From positions 113,119 through 177,118 of the forward strand of contig JADZEX010000044.1 in assembly GCA_020850355.1 (NCBI GenBank): 64,000 nt of DNA, read 5' to 3'. This stretch comes from Fimbriimonadaceae bacterium (GTDB lineage: Bacteria; Armatimonadota; UBA10988). Of the stretch, positions 15,911 through 24,470 are shown piece by piece (the stretch's first letter is position 1; each line of letters starts with the position of its first letter). The notes below the pieces were generated by a model. That model was given only the letters and a program-made list of their open reading frames with translations. It had not been told where the DNA came from and made no database searches. Made by a program: the position numbers and the translations under genes.

Positions 15911-18082
15911 CTATGGTGCCAACTCATCGGGCGGGTTGACGGCGTCCGGATCCGAGCGCGCGGCGGCGGCCCGCTCCAGGGCGGCCCGCACCTCCGGCGC
16001 GTGCTGCAGCAGGGCGTCAAAATCGGCGCGGCTGAGCGCCAGCAACAGCCCGTCACCGCGGGCCCGCACGGTGGCGTTACGCGACTCGTCGCGCAGCAGC
16101 GCCAACTCGCCAAACTGGTCCCCCGCCGCCAGGCGAGCCACCTCAACCTCGCCGGCCGGCCCCTGACGGGTGACCGTCAGGCGGCCCCAGGCGATCAGGT
16201 AGAAGCGGTCGCCGGGCTCACCCTGACGACAGATCACTTCGCCCGCGCTGACGCTGCGGGGCTGAAAGCAGCTGGCCAGTTGGGTGGCCTGCTCCGCGGT
16301 CAGGCTCTGCAATAGCGGGATCGCCCGCAGCCGGGCCGCCGCGACGACGGCGGAGGTGCCATCGGCAGCCACCGCCAGCCCAGCCTGGCGGTGCCACAAC
16401 CGCGCGTAGGGGCCGTCGGCGGCCAGCAACTCGCGGTGTGTGCCGCTCTCGACAACCCGCCCGGCCGCTAGCACGACGATCCGGTCGAACTGCGTCACGA
16501 GGGCCAGTTGGTGGGTCGCCAGCAGCGTCGTGCGGCCCGCGCCGACCCGCGCCAGAGTCGCCGCCACCGCCGCCGCGGTGATCGGGTCGAGGGCCGCCGT
16601 CGGCTCGTCGAGCAGCAGCAGGCGGGGTTCGCCAGCCAGCGCCCGAGCCAACGCGAGGCGCTGCCGCTGACCGCCCGAGAGGCGCCCCCCGCCGGCCGGC
16701 AGGACCGTCTCGAAACCTTCGGGCAGGGCCTGCACGACGGTCTCGATCTCGGCCTCCGCGGCAGCCTGCAGAACAGCCGCCGGGCCGATGTCCGACCGAC
16801 CGAAGCGGATGTTCTCGGCCACGCTGACTCCCAGCAGAAGGGAGTCCTGCGGCAGGTACCCAAGCTGCTGCCGCCAGGTCCGCCGGTCGACTGTGGCCAG
16901 ATCCACACCGTCGACCCGCAGGCTGCCCGCCGCTGGGGCCAGGAAGCCAGCCAAGAGGCCCAACAGGGTGCTCTTGCCGGAGCCGCTGGCGCCGACCAGC
17001 GCAACCAGCTCGCCCGCCCGCAGGTCGAGATTGAGGTCGTCGAGCACCGCGGCCCGGCCCGGGTAGGCGTAACGCACCCCACGCAGCTCAATCCCCTGGC
17101 GCAACGGCCCGAGCGGTGCCCCGCCCGGCGCCAGCAGCGGGTCCTCGGGTTGGGCCAGCAGGTCGCGCAGACGCCACCAGGCGGCGGTGCCCGCCACCAG
17201 CAGCGGCGCCGCGCGGGCCAGCACCACCAGCGACCAGCCGAGGTTCCAGAAGACCGACAAAAAGCCGATGCAACCGCCGATCGTCAGCTCGCCGCGGCGC
17301 ACCAGCAGCACCGCCAGCGCCACCGCCGAAACCTGTGCGACGTAGATCCCGATCACCGTGGTCCGCTCGACCAGGCCGCTCAGGAACGAACTGCGCCGCA
17401 GCGCCACGGTCAGGGGCCGCAGTCCGGCGGTCAGCCGGCGGCGCAGCAGGTCCTCGGTGCCGTAAGCGCGCACCACGCGGGGTGCAGCCAGCGCCTCGGC
17501 GACCAGCGCCAGCACTTCCTGCCCGGCGGCCTCGCGCGCGCCGTCGGCGGCCACCGCCCGCGGGGCGACCAGGCGCGGCGTCCAGAGCACCAGCGGCCAG
17601 ACCGCCAGGCCGAGCAGCGCCAGACCCGGCGGCAACAGCCAGAACAGCAGCGCCAGGCCCATCAGGCCGCTCAAAGCCGGCAGCAGCAGCCCGCTCAGCC
17701 CGGCCTGCAGCACCGCTTCGACCGCGCCCAGATCGGTCGTGAAGCGCGCCGTCACCGCACTCGCGGCATGTTCTTCGTGCCACGCCACGGCGAGGCCCAG
17801 GAGCCGGTCGAAGAGTCGTTGTCGCAGCCGCCCGAGAGTCTCGGCGATCAGCCGCGCGTAGCACGCATCGCGCCACACGGCCAGACCGGCCACCAGCCCG
17901 ACCCAGGCCGCCAGCAACAGCAGCACCCGGCCCGCCGCAGCCCACTCGGCGCGGGGCAGCGCGGCGTCGATCAGCCAGCGGTAGGTGAGGGTCAGGCAGC
18001 CGTCCAGCGACACCTCGGCGGCCGCCAGCGGGACGATGGCCAGCCAGCGCCACCAGCCGTGGGAGCGGCGCCACTCAGCCAT
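15911..18082 (-). CDS. ABC exporter (fused TMD-NBD) with C-terminal cyclic-nucleotide-binding domain
   Basis: A 723-residue half-transporter. Residues about 1-310 carry the six-helix exporter domain, and about 330-550 the ATPase: Walker A GASGSGKST, signature LSGGQRQR, Walker B LLLLDEPTAALDP and H-loop ATHQLAL. Residues about 595-710 form a cNMP-binding domain with an intact phosphate cassette (FGELALLRDESRNATV). The usual place for an extra domain in such exporters is N-terminal (peptidase), so this C-terminal sensor is uncommon. It starts at ATG 18082, inside the end of the methyltransferase gene, so the two are translationally coupled. The substrate is unknown. Confidence 0.9.
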   Translation of the reverse strand: MAEWRRSHGWWRWLAIVPLAAAEVSLDGCLTLTYRWLIDAALPRAEWAAAGRVLLLLAAWVGLVAGLAVWRDACYARLIAETLGRLRQRLFDRLLGLAVAWHEEHAASAVTARFTTDLGAVEAVLQAGLSGLLLPALSGLMGLALLFWLLPPGLALLGLAVWPLVLWTPRLVAPRAVAADGAREAAGQEVLALVAEALAAPRVVRAYGTEDLLRRRLTAGLRPLTVALRRSSFLSGLVERTTVIGIYVAQVSAVALAVLLVRRGELTIGGCIGFLSVFWNLGWSLVVLARAAPLLVAGTAAWWRLRDLLAQPEDPLLAPGGAPLGPLRQGIELRGVRYAYPGRAAVLDDLNLDLRAGELVALVGASGSGKSTLLGLLAGFLAPAAGSLRVDGVDLATVDRRTWRQQLGYLPQDSLLLGVSVAENIRFGRSDIGPAAVLQAAAEAEIETVVQALPEGFETVLPAGGGRLSGGQRQRLALARALAGEPRLLLLDEPTAALDPITAAAVAATLARVGAGRTTLLATHQLALVTQFDRIVVLAAGRVVESGTHRELLAADGPYARLWHRQAGLAVAADGTSAVVAAARLRAIPLLQSLTAEQATQLASCFQPRSVSAGEVICRQGEPGDRFYLIAWGRLTVTRQGPAGEVEVARLAAGDQFGELALLRDESRNATVRARGDGLLLALSRADFDALLQHAPEVRAALERAAAARSDPDAVNPPDELAP

Positions 18083-18914
18083 CGGCACGCCTCGCCGCCA
18101 GGATCAGCCGGGCGCCGGTCCCAGGCGCTGGAGCCGGGTCGAACGGTCGACCGTCGAACCCGCCCCACTGCTCGACGCGGGCGAAGCCGGCGGCCCGCAG
18201 CAGCGCCAGCTCGTCGTCCAGGTGGATGTCGCGGAACACCAGTCGCACCACCGCGCGCCGGCCGACGCGGTCGCCGGTCAACCAGTCCAGGAAGTCGTAG
18301 CGCAGGCTGTAGGGCTGCCCGGCGACCTGCACGTGGTTGCTCATCAACCGCACCCGTTGCCCGCTGGCCGGGTCCCAACGCTCCCGCCAGACCTCCAGCG
18401 CGGTGTCCTCAGGCGGCGGCGAGAGCCAGCTCGGGCGGTCGTCGTAGCACAGCCAGCCGCCCGGCCGCAGGTGCGCATGGACCGCCCGAAACGCGGCCAG
18501 GCGATCGGCGTCGGTCAGCAGGTGGCCCAGCGTGCCGTACGGGGCGACCGCCAGATCGTAGCGTTGCGGCAAGTCGAGCTGCCGGAAGTCGGACTCGACC
18601 CAGTCGACCTGGTCGGCCGCCGACCCGAGCCGCTGCCGGGCCAACGCCAGCATCGCCGGGGAGTTGTCGAGACCGGTCAGGCGGTACCCCTCCCGGAGCA
18701 TCCGCGCGGTCAGCCGGCCGGTGCCGCAGCCCAGATCGAGCACCGCGGCGCCGGCCGGCAGGTGCTCCAACGCGAAGTCGCTGTAGAAGTCCAGGTCGTC
18801 GGTCAGGTCGTCGAACAGCAGGTCATAGACCGGCGCGTAAGCCGCATAGGCGTCTCCAGCGAGGCCGTCGCCAGGCCAGTCGAGGGGTGCGGTCGGCAGA
18901 ACGGGGCGTGACAT
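18075..18914 (-). CDS. SAM-dependent class I methyltransferase
   Basis: A 279-residue Rossmann-fold methyltransferase. Motif I is AVLDLGCGTGRLTA, the acidic loop is LTGLDNSPAML, and the post-motif segment VESDFRQLDLPQRYDLAVAP is typical. The order AYAPVYDLLFDD before motif I matches many small-molecule methyltransferases. GGAAGGTG six bases before ATG 18914 supports the start. It overlaps the downstream ABC exporter by eight bases, which suggests that the methylated product or a partner of it is exported. The acceptor is unknown. Confidence 0.88.
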   Translation of the reverse strand: MSRPVLPTAPLDWPGDGLAGDAYAAYAPVYDLLFDDLTDDLDFYSDFALEHLPAGAAVLDLGCGTGRLTARMLREGYRLTGLDNSPAMLALARQRLGSAADQVDWVESDFRQLDLPQRYDLAVAPYGTLGHLLTDADRLAAFRAVHAHLRPGGWLCYDDRPSWLSPPPEDTALEVWRERWDPASGQRVRLMSNHVQVAGQPYSLRYDFLDWLTGDRVGRRAVVRLVFRDIHLDDELALLRAAGFARVEQWGGFDGRPFDPAPAPGTGARLILAARRADG

Positions 18915-18981
18915 CGGCGACACCTTCCGAGCCCCCTCGCGGAGCTGCTTCGCCGCGGCCGGCGGGGTACCTGTCGGCACC

Positions 18982-20376
18982 TCACGCGGTCTGCCCAGGC
19001 AGGGCTCCGCCGGTCGCCGCGCTGAACTCCGCCGGTGTCACCGGCCACAGCCCAGGCGGCGCCTCAGGGTGCTCCAGGGCCGCCCGGTAGGCTCGGCAAC
19101 AGCAGGCCTCGAGGACCTCGCTACGGTGGTCCAGCAACCGCGCGCAGGGCTGTAGGAAGCTGGCCAGTGGCACGCCGTCGGCTCCCAGCAGACCGCCGCC
19201 GCGCAGCACGGCCTGCAACACGTCCTGGACCTGCGAGCCGCTGGTAGTGGTCCGTTCGACCAGCCGCTGCTTGAGGTCGCGGAGCACCAGCGGCGGCGGC
19301 TGCTCGGCGACGACCGCCAGCAGCGCGGCGATCAACGCCGGTCGTTCGGCCGGCAGGGGGCGCAGGCCACAGCGGGTCAGCCAGGCGGTCACCTCGGCGG
19401 CCCGGCCACTCGCCGTGTGCGTCACCGTGGGCGGCGCGGGCGCACTGCTGGGGGCGGGCGCTGGGGGCGTCAAGCCCACGGCCACCTGCAGCGCCGCGGT
19501 GAGTGTCTGCTCGTTGCAGACTGTCAGCCCGTAGATCGCGGACAGTTCCTGGCACAGGTTGGCAGTCTGCCCCAACAGCACCAGCAGCGCGCGGGACGCG
19601 GGCAGCTCGAGGCGCCGTCGGAGCTCGCCGTAGCGGCGCACGTGGAGCTGGTAGTCGCCGGTCTTGCACTCGATCCAGAGCGGCGTGCCGGCGACCATGA
19701 AGAACAGATCCAGCTCCCCAGCATCGCCGTTGGCGAACTGCACCTGCGGATTCTGTAGATGTGCCGTGGGATGACCGCTGGCGGCGAGCACCTGCTCCGC
19801 TTGCAGGCAGACATAGCGCTCGAACCAACCGCCGGTGAAGAACGCCACCACCGCACCCGACCGCTCGACCGTGGCGTTGAGCAGACGGGTCGACTTCTGG
19901 TAGTGGTACCGCGTCAGGATCGCCAACTTGCTCAGATCATGGGCCAACGCCGTGCAGGCCGCGACCTCTTCCTGGCTGCGGTCGGTCAGTTGCAACGACA
20001 GACTCTGCCCGGTCGCCAGGCAGCGGCGGAGCTGATCGTGCAGCCGCCAGAGGTGCTGGTAACGCGAGCCCAGGGTACTGGCCAGCCGGTCGAACACCGC
20101 GTCGGCGCTGGCCGGTGCGGGCAGCCGCCGCAGGAGAATCTTGCGAGCCTGCAGCCAGGCCACCGCCGCACTCTCCAGCGGCGACTCCGCCGCCCCGACG
20201 TCGGGAGTTTCCGTCGGCGTGTCGGCAAGTCCGTCGCTCGGATCGGCCGGGACCTCCGCGGGCGACTCCCGCGCAACCGAGTCCCCAGCCGCCGGCGCGC
20301 TTCGGTCCGACAGCGCGGCCCGGATCTCCCGCAGCTCCTCCAGTATGGCACCCAGCAAGCGCTCGGTTTCAGTCAT
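18982..20376 (-). CDS. DUF1887-like PD-(D/E)XK nuclease-domain protein
   Basis: A 464-residue protein. The N-terminus (TETERLLGAILEELREIRA) looks like a short coiled coil, followed by an acidic linker. The centre (about 190-280) matches a PD-(D/E)XK nuclease in the style of DUF1887 (Card1/Can2): GGWFERYV supplies the first Glu, GELDLFF the Asp, and LWIECKTGDY the E-x-K. A helical C-terminal half follows. There is no recognisable CARF sensor and no CRISPR array or cas gene nearby, so how it would be switched on is unclear. ATG 20376 has GGGGTG seven bases upstream. A defence or DNA-repair role is inferred from the nuclease type only. Confidence 0.65.
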   Translation of the reverse strand: MTETERLLGAILEELREIRAALSDRSAPAAGDSVARESPAEVPADPSDGLADTPTETPDVGAAESPLESAAVAWLQARKILLRRLPAPASADAVFDRLASTLGSRYQHLWRLHDQLRRCLATGQSLSLQLTDRSQEEVAACTALAHDLSKLAILTRYHYQKSTRLLNATVERSGAVVAFFTGGWFERYVCLQAEQVLAASGHPTAHLQNPQVQFANGDAGELDLFFMVAGTPLWIECKTGDYQLHVRRYGELRRRLELPASRALLVLLGQTANLCQELSAIYGLTVCNEQTLTAALQVAVGLTPPAPAPSSAPAPPTVTHTASGRAAEVTAWLTRCGLRPLPAERPALIAALLAVVAEQPPPLVLRDLKQRLVERTTTSGSQVQDVLQAVLRGGGLLGADGVPLASFLQPCARLLDHRSEVLEACCCRAYRAALEHPEAPPGLWPVTPAEFSAATGGALPGQTA

Positions 20377-20414
20377 CGCCAGCACCCCGGTAAGCAGACC
20401 TTACCAGGGCGCAT

Positions 20415-22037
20415 TCAACACTTCTGCCGCCCGGCTCGCGGCGCCAGATCGACGAACGTGACCAGCGGTCGGTCGACCGCCTCCGCCGACAGCACGAACT
20501 CAAACTCGTGCCAGCCGTCACCCAGCAGTCCGGCCGGCACCAGCCACGCGCGGTGCTGACCGGGCGCACCCAGCAGATTCGGGTACTCCGGCTCGAACGG
20601 TTCCTCGACCGCGTCACTCGGCGCCAGCGGCTGACCGGCCAGCGTGGCCTCGACCACCGCGTCGCCCAGGTCCGCGGCGGACTGCAGGCGCAGCACCTGG
20701 TCGCTCCAGCCGTCCGCCGGCGGCGCCAGGTCTAGCGGCACCCGCAGCGGTGCGTCGGCCGCCAGGCGGGAGGTCGGCTCCAACGGCCGCGGGGCCGCCG
20801 GCTGCGGCCAGACCGGCGCCACGAACCAGTGGTGCGGCCCCGCGGCGCAGCGTGCCCGGTCGGCCCACTCGCCGTGCAGCGCAAAGGGCGGCTCGCCGTA
20901 CGGCCCGCGCGGCCCGGCGCCGTGCTCGCGGAAGTACATGAAGTTGAAGGTGCTGACGCCGTCCAGGCCACGTTGCCAGGCGAGGTGCGCCGCGCCCCGG
21001 AGCTGGGCCGGCGTGGCGCGCCGGAAGCTGAAGTTGTCGTAGGCGCAGTCGGTGTTGACCGGCGGACCGACGCGCGTCGTGTGGGCCATCTCCAGGTACA
21101 TCCCAGCGGCGGGCGCCAGCTCGCGGATCCGGCCGTGGTCGCCGGCCTGCTCGGTGAAGTAGAAGTGCGACAGGTTGAAGATGTCGACCCCCACCGCGGC
21201 CAGCGCCGGGACATCGATACCGAGCCGTTCGTGGGCCGCCAGCCAGGCCGGGATCCGGACGCTCAGCCAACGGTGCTGCCCCGGTGCGGCGGTGCGGTCC
21301 AGCAGGGCCCGCACCTCGCGCGCGAAGTCGGTGATGATGGCCACCCGCTCGGCCGGCGGGGTCACCGCCTCGTTGAAGAACCGACAGTGGCGCATGAAGT
21401 CGAGCTCAAACCCGTCCAGGTCGTACTGCTCGCACAACTCCTGAACGTAGCCAAACTTGTGCGCCCGGACGGCGGGAATCGCCCAGTTCAGGACGCGGCC
21501 TTCCCAGTCGTTCAGATCGGCGCTGATCCGCCACTCGGGATGCTCGACATGCACCGGGCAGAAGCAGTGCCAGGCCCAGCAGGGAATGTCATGGGGCTCC
21601 AGCAGCAGAAACTCATGACCGTGCGAGTCGTTCAGCCGCAGCGACACGAACGGCGCCAGCCCACGTTGCCGGCAGCGCCGGACGAAGACGTCGACCATGT
21701 CCCCGCCGGCCGCCAGATAAGCCGCGTAGCCGTCATCCTCGGGCAGCATCCCGGTGCGCTGCCGCATGAACCGCACATGCTCCTCGAACGGGTAGTGCCG
21801 CGACTTCCACCAGGGCACCCAGCCGACGTCCGGCTGCAACAGGTGGACATCGATCCCGCAGTCCGCCGTCTCGTCGACGCTCGCCTCCAGCATCGCCGCG
21901 GTGAAGCGGTTCGGCCGGTACTCCCAGCGCCCCGTCTGCGGATCGGGGGACAGCCCCGGCTGGTCGTTGTAGGGGCTGCGGCAGGTCAGGATGTGGGTCG
22001 TGTCGTTGCTGTAGAGAACGCGAAACGGCGGCTTCAT
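20415..22037 (-). CDS. Glycoside-hydrolase-like TIM-barrel protein
   Basis: A 540-residue cytosolic protein with no signal peptide, starting MKPPFRVLYSNDTTH. The segments VSLRLNDSH, YDLDGFELDFMR and GVSTFNFMYFREH have the strand-end acidic residues of a (beta/alpha)8 barrel like the GHL-type hypothetical glycosidases; DGFELD is the usual catalytic-face pattern in that group. The last 130 residues look like a beta-sandwich domain. GGAG lies nine bases before the ATG. The substrate is unknown. It is probably expressed with the downstream nuclease gene (38-bp gap). Confidence 0.65.
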   Translation of the reverse strand: MKPPFRVLYSNDTTHILTCRSPYNDQPGLSPDPQTGRWEYRPNRFTAAMLEASVDETADCGIDVHLLQPDVGWVPWWKSRHYPFEEHVRFMRQRTGMLPEDDGYAAYLAAGGDMVDVFVRRCRQRGLAPFVSLRLNDSHGHEFLLLEPHDIPCWAWHCFCPVHVEHPEWRISADLNDWEGRVLNWAIPAVRAHKFGYVQELCEQYDLDGFELDFMRHCRFFNEAVTPPAERVAIITDFAREVRALLDRTAAPGQHRWLSVRIPAWLAAHERLGIDVPALAAVGVDIFNLSHFYFTEQAGDHGRIRELAPAAGMYLEMAHTTRVGPPVNTDCAYDNFSFRRATPAQLRGAAHLAWQRGLDGVSTFNFMYFREHGAGPRGPYGEPPFALHGEWADRARCAAGPHHWFVAPVWPQPAAPRPLEPTSRLAADAPLRVPLDLAPPADGWSDQVLRLQSAADLGDAVVEATLAGQPLAPSDAVEEPFEPEYPNLLGAPGQHRAWLVPAGLLGDGWHEFEFVLSAEAVDRPLVTFVDLAPRAGRQKC

Positions 22038-22110
22038 CGCAGTCTGCTCCGGCGACCGCCCAATCGGACCGCAGCCAGGGCCGGCTGTCAAGCAGCGCGT
22101 CGGCGCGGCC

Positions 22111-23394
22111 CTAAGCCCGCGTCCGACGCGCCAACCAACCGATCAACAGGGCGAGGCCGCCGAACAACGCCAGCGTCACCGGTCGCGCACGGTCGCGCGG
22201 CGGTGCGGGCGCTGGGGCTGGCGGCGGCGCAGCCGGCTCGGGCGTCGCCGCGGGGGGCTCGCGGGGTGGGATGTAGGTGTCCGCCAGCGGCTTGGTGGTC
22301 CCGAGCAACTGGCCATTGAGCGCGTCCACCCGCACATAGTCGCTCATGCCACCGAAGCGCCGGGACTCCACCTCGCAGGTCCACACCAGGCGCTGGCCGT
22401 CGTCGTTGCGGTAGACCTCCAGCATGGTTCGCCGGAGCGTCGCCTCTGGCCGGCCCTTCGCCAGCCAGCCACGGGCGATCAGCTCCTTGGTGGGCGTCCG
22501 GATGGAGGCCAGCGCCGCCGCGCCAGCTTGGGCGGCGCTGATCCGTGGTTCGAGCGACAAAACTTCCACCGGCGCGATCCGACAGTAGGCGTGGGTGACC
22601 TGGCCGCGCTCCGTTAGCTCGACGCTGGCTGCGCCGGGCAAGCCGGCGCCGCCAGCAGCTTCTGGTCGCAACAAGAACTGCAACGACACGCCCAGTTCGG
22701 AACGACGGTGCCGCAGTTGGTCCTGCAGTGGCCAGTCGGCCGCCGCGACGCGATGCTCCCGGAGCCAGCGGAGGGCCTTGGCCCGGAGGACAGCGGCCGA
22801 CCGCACCGGCGGTCGCCCGGCCGGCCGAGTCAGAAAACTGGCCCGCCGGAAGTCCCCGGTCGCGGCCTCCAAGGTGAGGTTGGCGGTCCGACTTCCGTAA
22901 GCTCGCTCCGACTGGTTAGCGCTCGCCCGGCGGTTCGGAGTCAGCAGGCCGTAGGTCTGCAACTCGTCTCGGAAGCAGTGCTCCAGGAGGAGCCTCGCCA
23001 CCACCAGGTCAGGGAGTCCCGACCAACTCGCGACTTGCCGGCGGTCAGGGGCCGACCAGTCCGCGGTCAGGGCCTCCCAGCGCGTGCCCTGCCCGCCACG
23101 CTGCTTCCAGCGCGTGAGCACGGCGGCAACGGCGCGGGTCTGAGCCTCTCCAGGCCGGCGCAGCGGTGCGGCCTCGCCGGGCTGCACCCGCCGCGCGATG
23201 TCCCGTTCGAGCACCGTCTGCGGCAGCCGCAGGCGGTCGGCCAGCCGTTCCGGCCAGACCAGATCCGAGGCCAGGACCACCCCATCCGGCGAGATGAACG
23301 ACTCCGGCCGGCCAACCTGACCGGCCTGCGCGGCTGCCAGCAGGGCGAGCAAGGTGGCCAAGATAGGGCAAGATGGCCGGCAAGCACTTGTCAT
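22111..23394 (-). CDS. Secreted protein with C-terminal membrane anchor, PepSY-like region
   Basis: A 427-residue protein I cannot assign. It has a signal peptide (residues 1-25, ending in AAAQA) and a C-terminal anchor: a Pro/Ala-rich linker, a hydrophobic stretch (LALFGGLALLIGWLA) and the tail RRTRA, like exported proteins held by their C-terminus. The segment RLVWTCEVES...YVRVDALNGQLLG resembles a PepSY repeat. ATG 23394 is chosen for the signal peptide; its ribosome site is weak. It lies just downstream of the HEGIH protein, and the two may work together at the surface. Confidence 0.6.
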   Translation of the reverse strand: MTSACRPSCPILATLLALLAAAQAGQVGRPESFISPDGVVLASDLVWPERLADRLRLPQTVLERDIARRVQPGEAAPLRRPGEAQTRAVAAVLTRWKQRGGQGTRWEALTADWSAPDRRQVASWSGLPDLVVARLLLEHCFRDELQTYGLLTPNRRASANQSERAYGSRTANLTLEAATGDFRRASFLTRPAGRPPVRSAAVLRAKALRWLREHRVAAADWPLQDQLRHRRSELGVSLQFLLRPEAAGGAGLPGAASVELTERGQVTHAYCRIAPVEVLSLEPRISAAQAGAAALASIRTPTKELIARGWLAKGRPEATLRRTMLEVYRNDDGQRLVWTCEVESRRFGGMSDYVRVDALNGQLLGTTKPLADTYIPPREPPAATPEPAAPPPAPAPAPPRDRARPVTLALFGGLALLIGWLARRTRA

Positions 23395-23495
23395 CGGCTG
23401 GTCGTAACACCAAACCGGCCGGCGGTCAACCCAGGTCACGACGATTCGCTGCGGACCGCCGCCGTCGGGGCCCGGCCGGCCGGCCACTCGTCCGC

Positions 23496-24437
23496 CTACT
23501 CGAACGGCCCACCCGGCGCCGTTGGGTACTCGCGGCGGACCGGGCCGTGGAAGTACATCCCCGAGCGGCCGAAGCCTCGCTCCAGGACCGGGGCCGTGGC
23601 GTAGCCGGCGGGACCGACCGCCCGCAGGTCGCGGATCTGGCCGGTCAGCACGTCGCCCAGCCACTGCTGGTAGTTCTCGGAGTGCTGCTGCACGGTGCGG
23701 GCGTAGCCGAAGGCGTCGGGGCCGTGCAGTTCCAGCGGCAGGCCATCAAAGTCCAAGTCCGGCCGACAGCCGCGCTCGGCTCGCAGCTCGCGCCAGAGCT
23801 GTAGCTCCAGGCCGTGGATCCCTTCGTGCCAGACCGTGCTGTAGTTGTCGCCGCTGAAGCCGCGCTCTTGTGAGATGCTCTGCTGCGAACCCGACATGTC
23901 GTCGCGCGTGACGATCCCGCCCCAGGCCGCGTTTGGCCGAAAGGGGCCGCTGAACGGGAAGAACAGGTGCACGTTGTCAAACCAGCCCGTGCGGCGCCCG
24001 GCGGAGGCCTCCAGTTCGCGCTCGATGTCGCCGACTCGGAACGCCCCGTAGCGACGGCTGGAGGGCACCCAGCGCAGCCCGGTCAACGGCCGTTCTGGCG
24101 GCAGCACGACGACCGCCAGGCTGTAGCCGACCTCGCCACCGGTGTACCGCGCGGTGTGCGCCTCGAAGGTGCGCACCAGGTTGACCACCCGCTCGACCAC
24201 CTCCGGCTCCAGGTCCTCGATCAGCCGCTGGTGCCCGCGCGCCGGGCTGGCGGGCAGGTCCAGCCGGGTGTAGACCAGCACCAACCAGTGCAAAGTGATC
24301 GGCGGGCCGGGGAGCTGCGACGGGACGAGGTACGTGTACGCCGGCCGCGGGTCCGGCACCACCGCGCCAGGCGCAGCGAGCAGCGGCCACGCCAGCAGGA
24401 CGATCCACCAGGTTCGGCGCAAGGCCATCGCTGCCAT
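23496..24437 (-). CDS. Secreted putative zinc metalloprotease (HEGIH)
   Basis: A 313-residue exported protein with a signal peptide (cleavage likely near AAPGA) and one clear motif: STVWHEGIHGLELQLW, an HExxH zinc site (HEGIH). The sequence around it is well ordered, with GGIVTRDD and a downstream acidic and His-containing stretch (LELHGPDAF, QQHSENYQQW) that could give the third ligand. I do not recognise the peptidase family. GAGG lies five bases before the ATG. It is followed closely by the anchored secreted protein and preceded by the ceramidase-like gene, all on one strand. Confidence 0.6.
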   Translation of the reverse strand: MAAMALRRTWWIVLLAWPLLAAPGAVVPDPRPAYTYLVPSQLPGPPITLHWLVLVYTRLDLPASPARGHQRLIEDLEPEVVERVVNLVRTFEAHTARYTGGEVGYSLAVVVLPPERPLTGLRWVPSSRRYGAFRVGDIERELEASAGRRTGWFDNVHLFFPFSGPFRPNAAWGGIVTRDDMSGSQQSISQERGFSGDNYSTVWHEGIHGLELQLWRELRAERGCRPDLDFDGLPLELHGPDAFGYARTVQQHSENYQQWLGDVLTGQIRDLRAVGPAGYATAPVLERGFGRSGMYFHGPVRREYPTAPGGPFE

Positions 24438-24470
24438 CCTCACCTCGGTCGGCCCAGCTCGCCGGAGCGA

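Noticed and set aside
16508..19090. An 860-residue plus-strand open frame.
   Set aside because: It is antisense to the ABC exporter and methyltransferase, its composition is Arg/Gln/Pro-rich with no domain, and the minus strand shows complete motifs. It is a GC-rich shadow.
18982..20376. Possible CRISPR type III accessory locus because of the DUF1887-like nuclease.
   Set aside because: No repeat-spacer array and no cas gene can be seen anywhere in the 64 kb.
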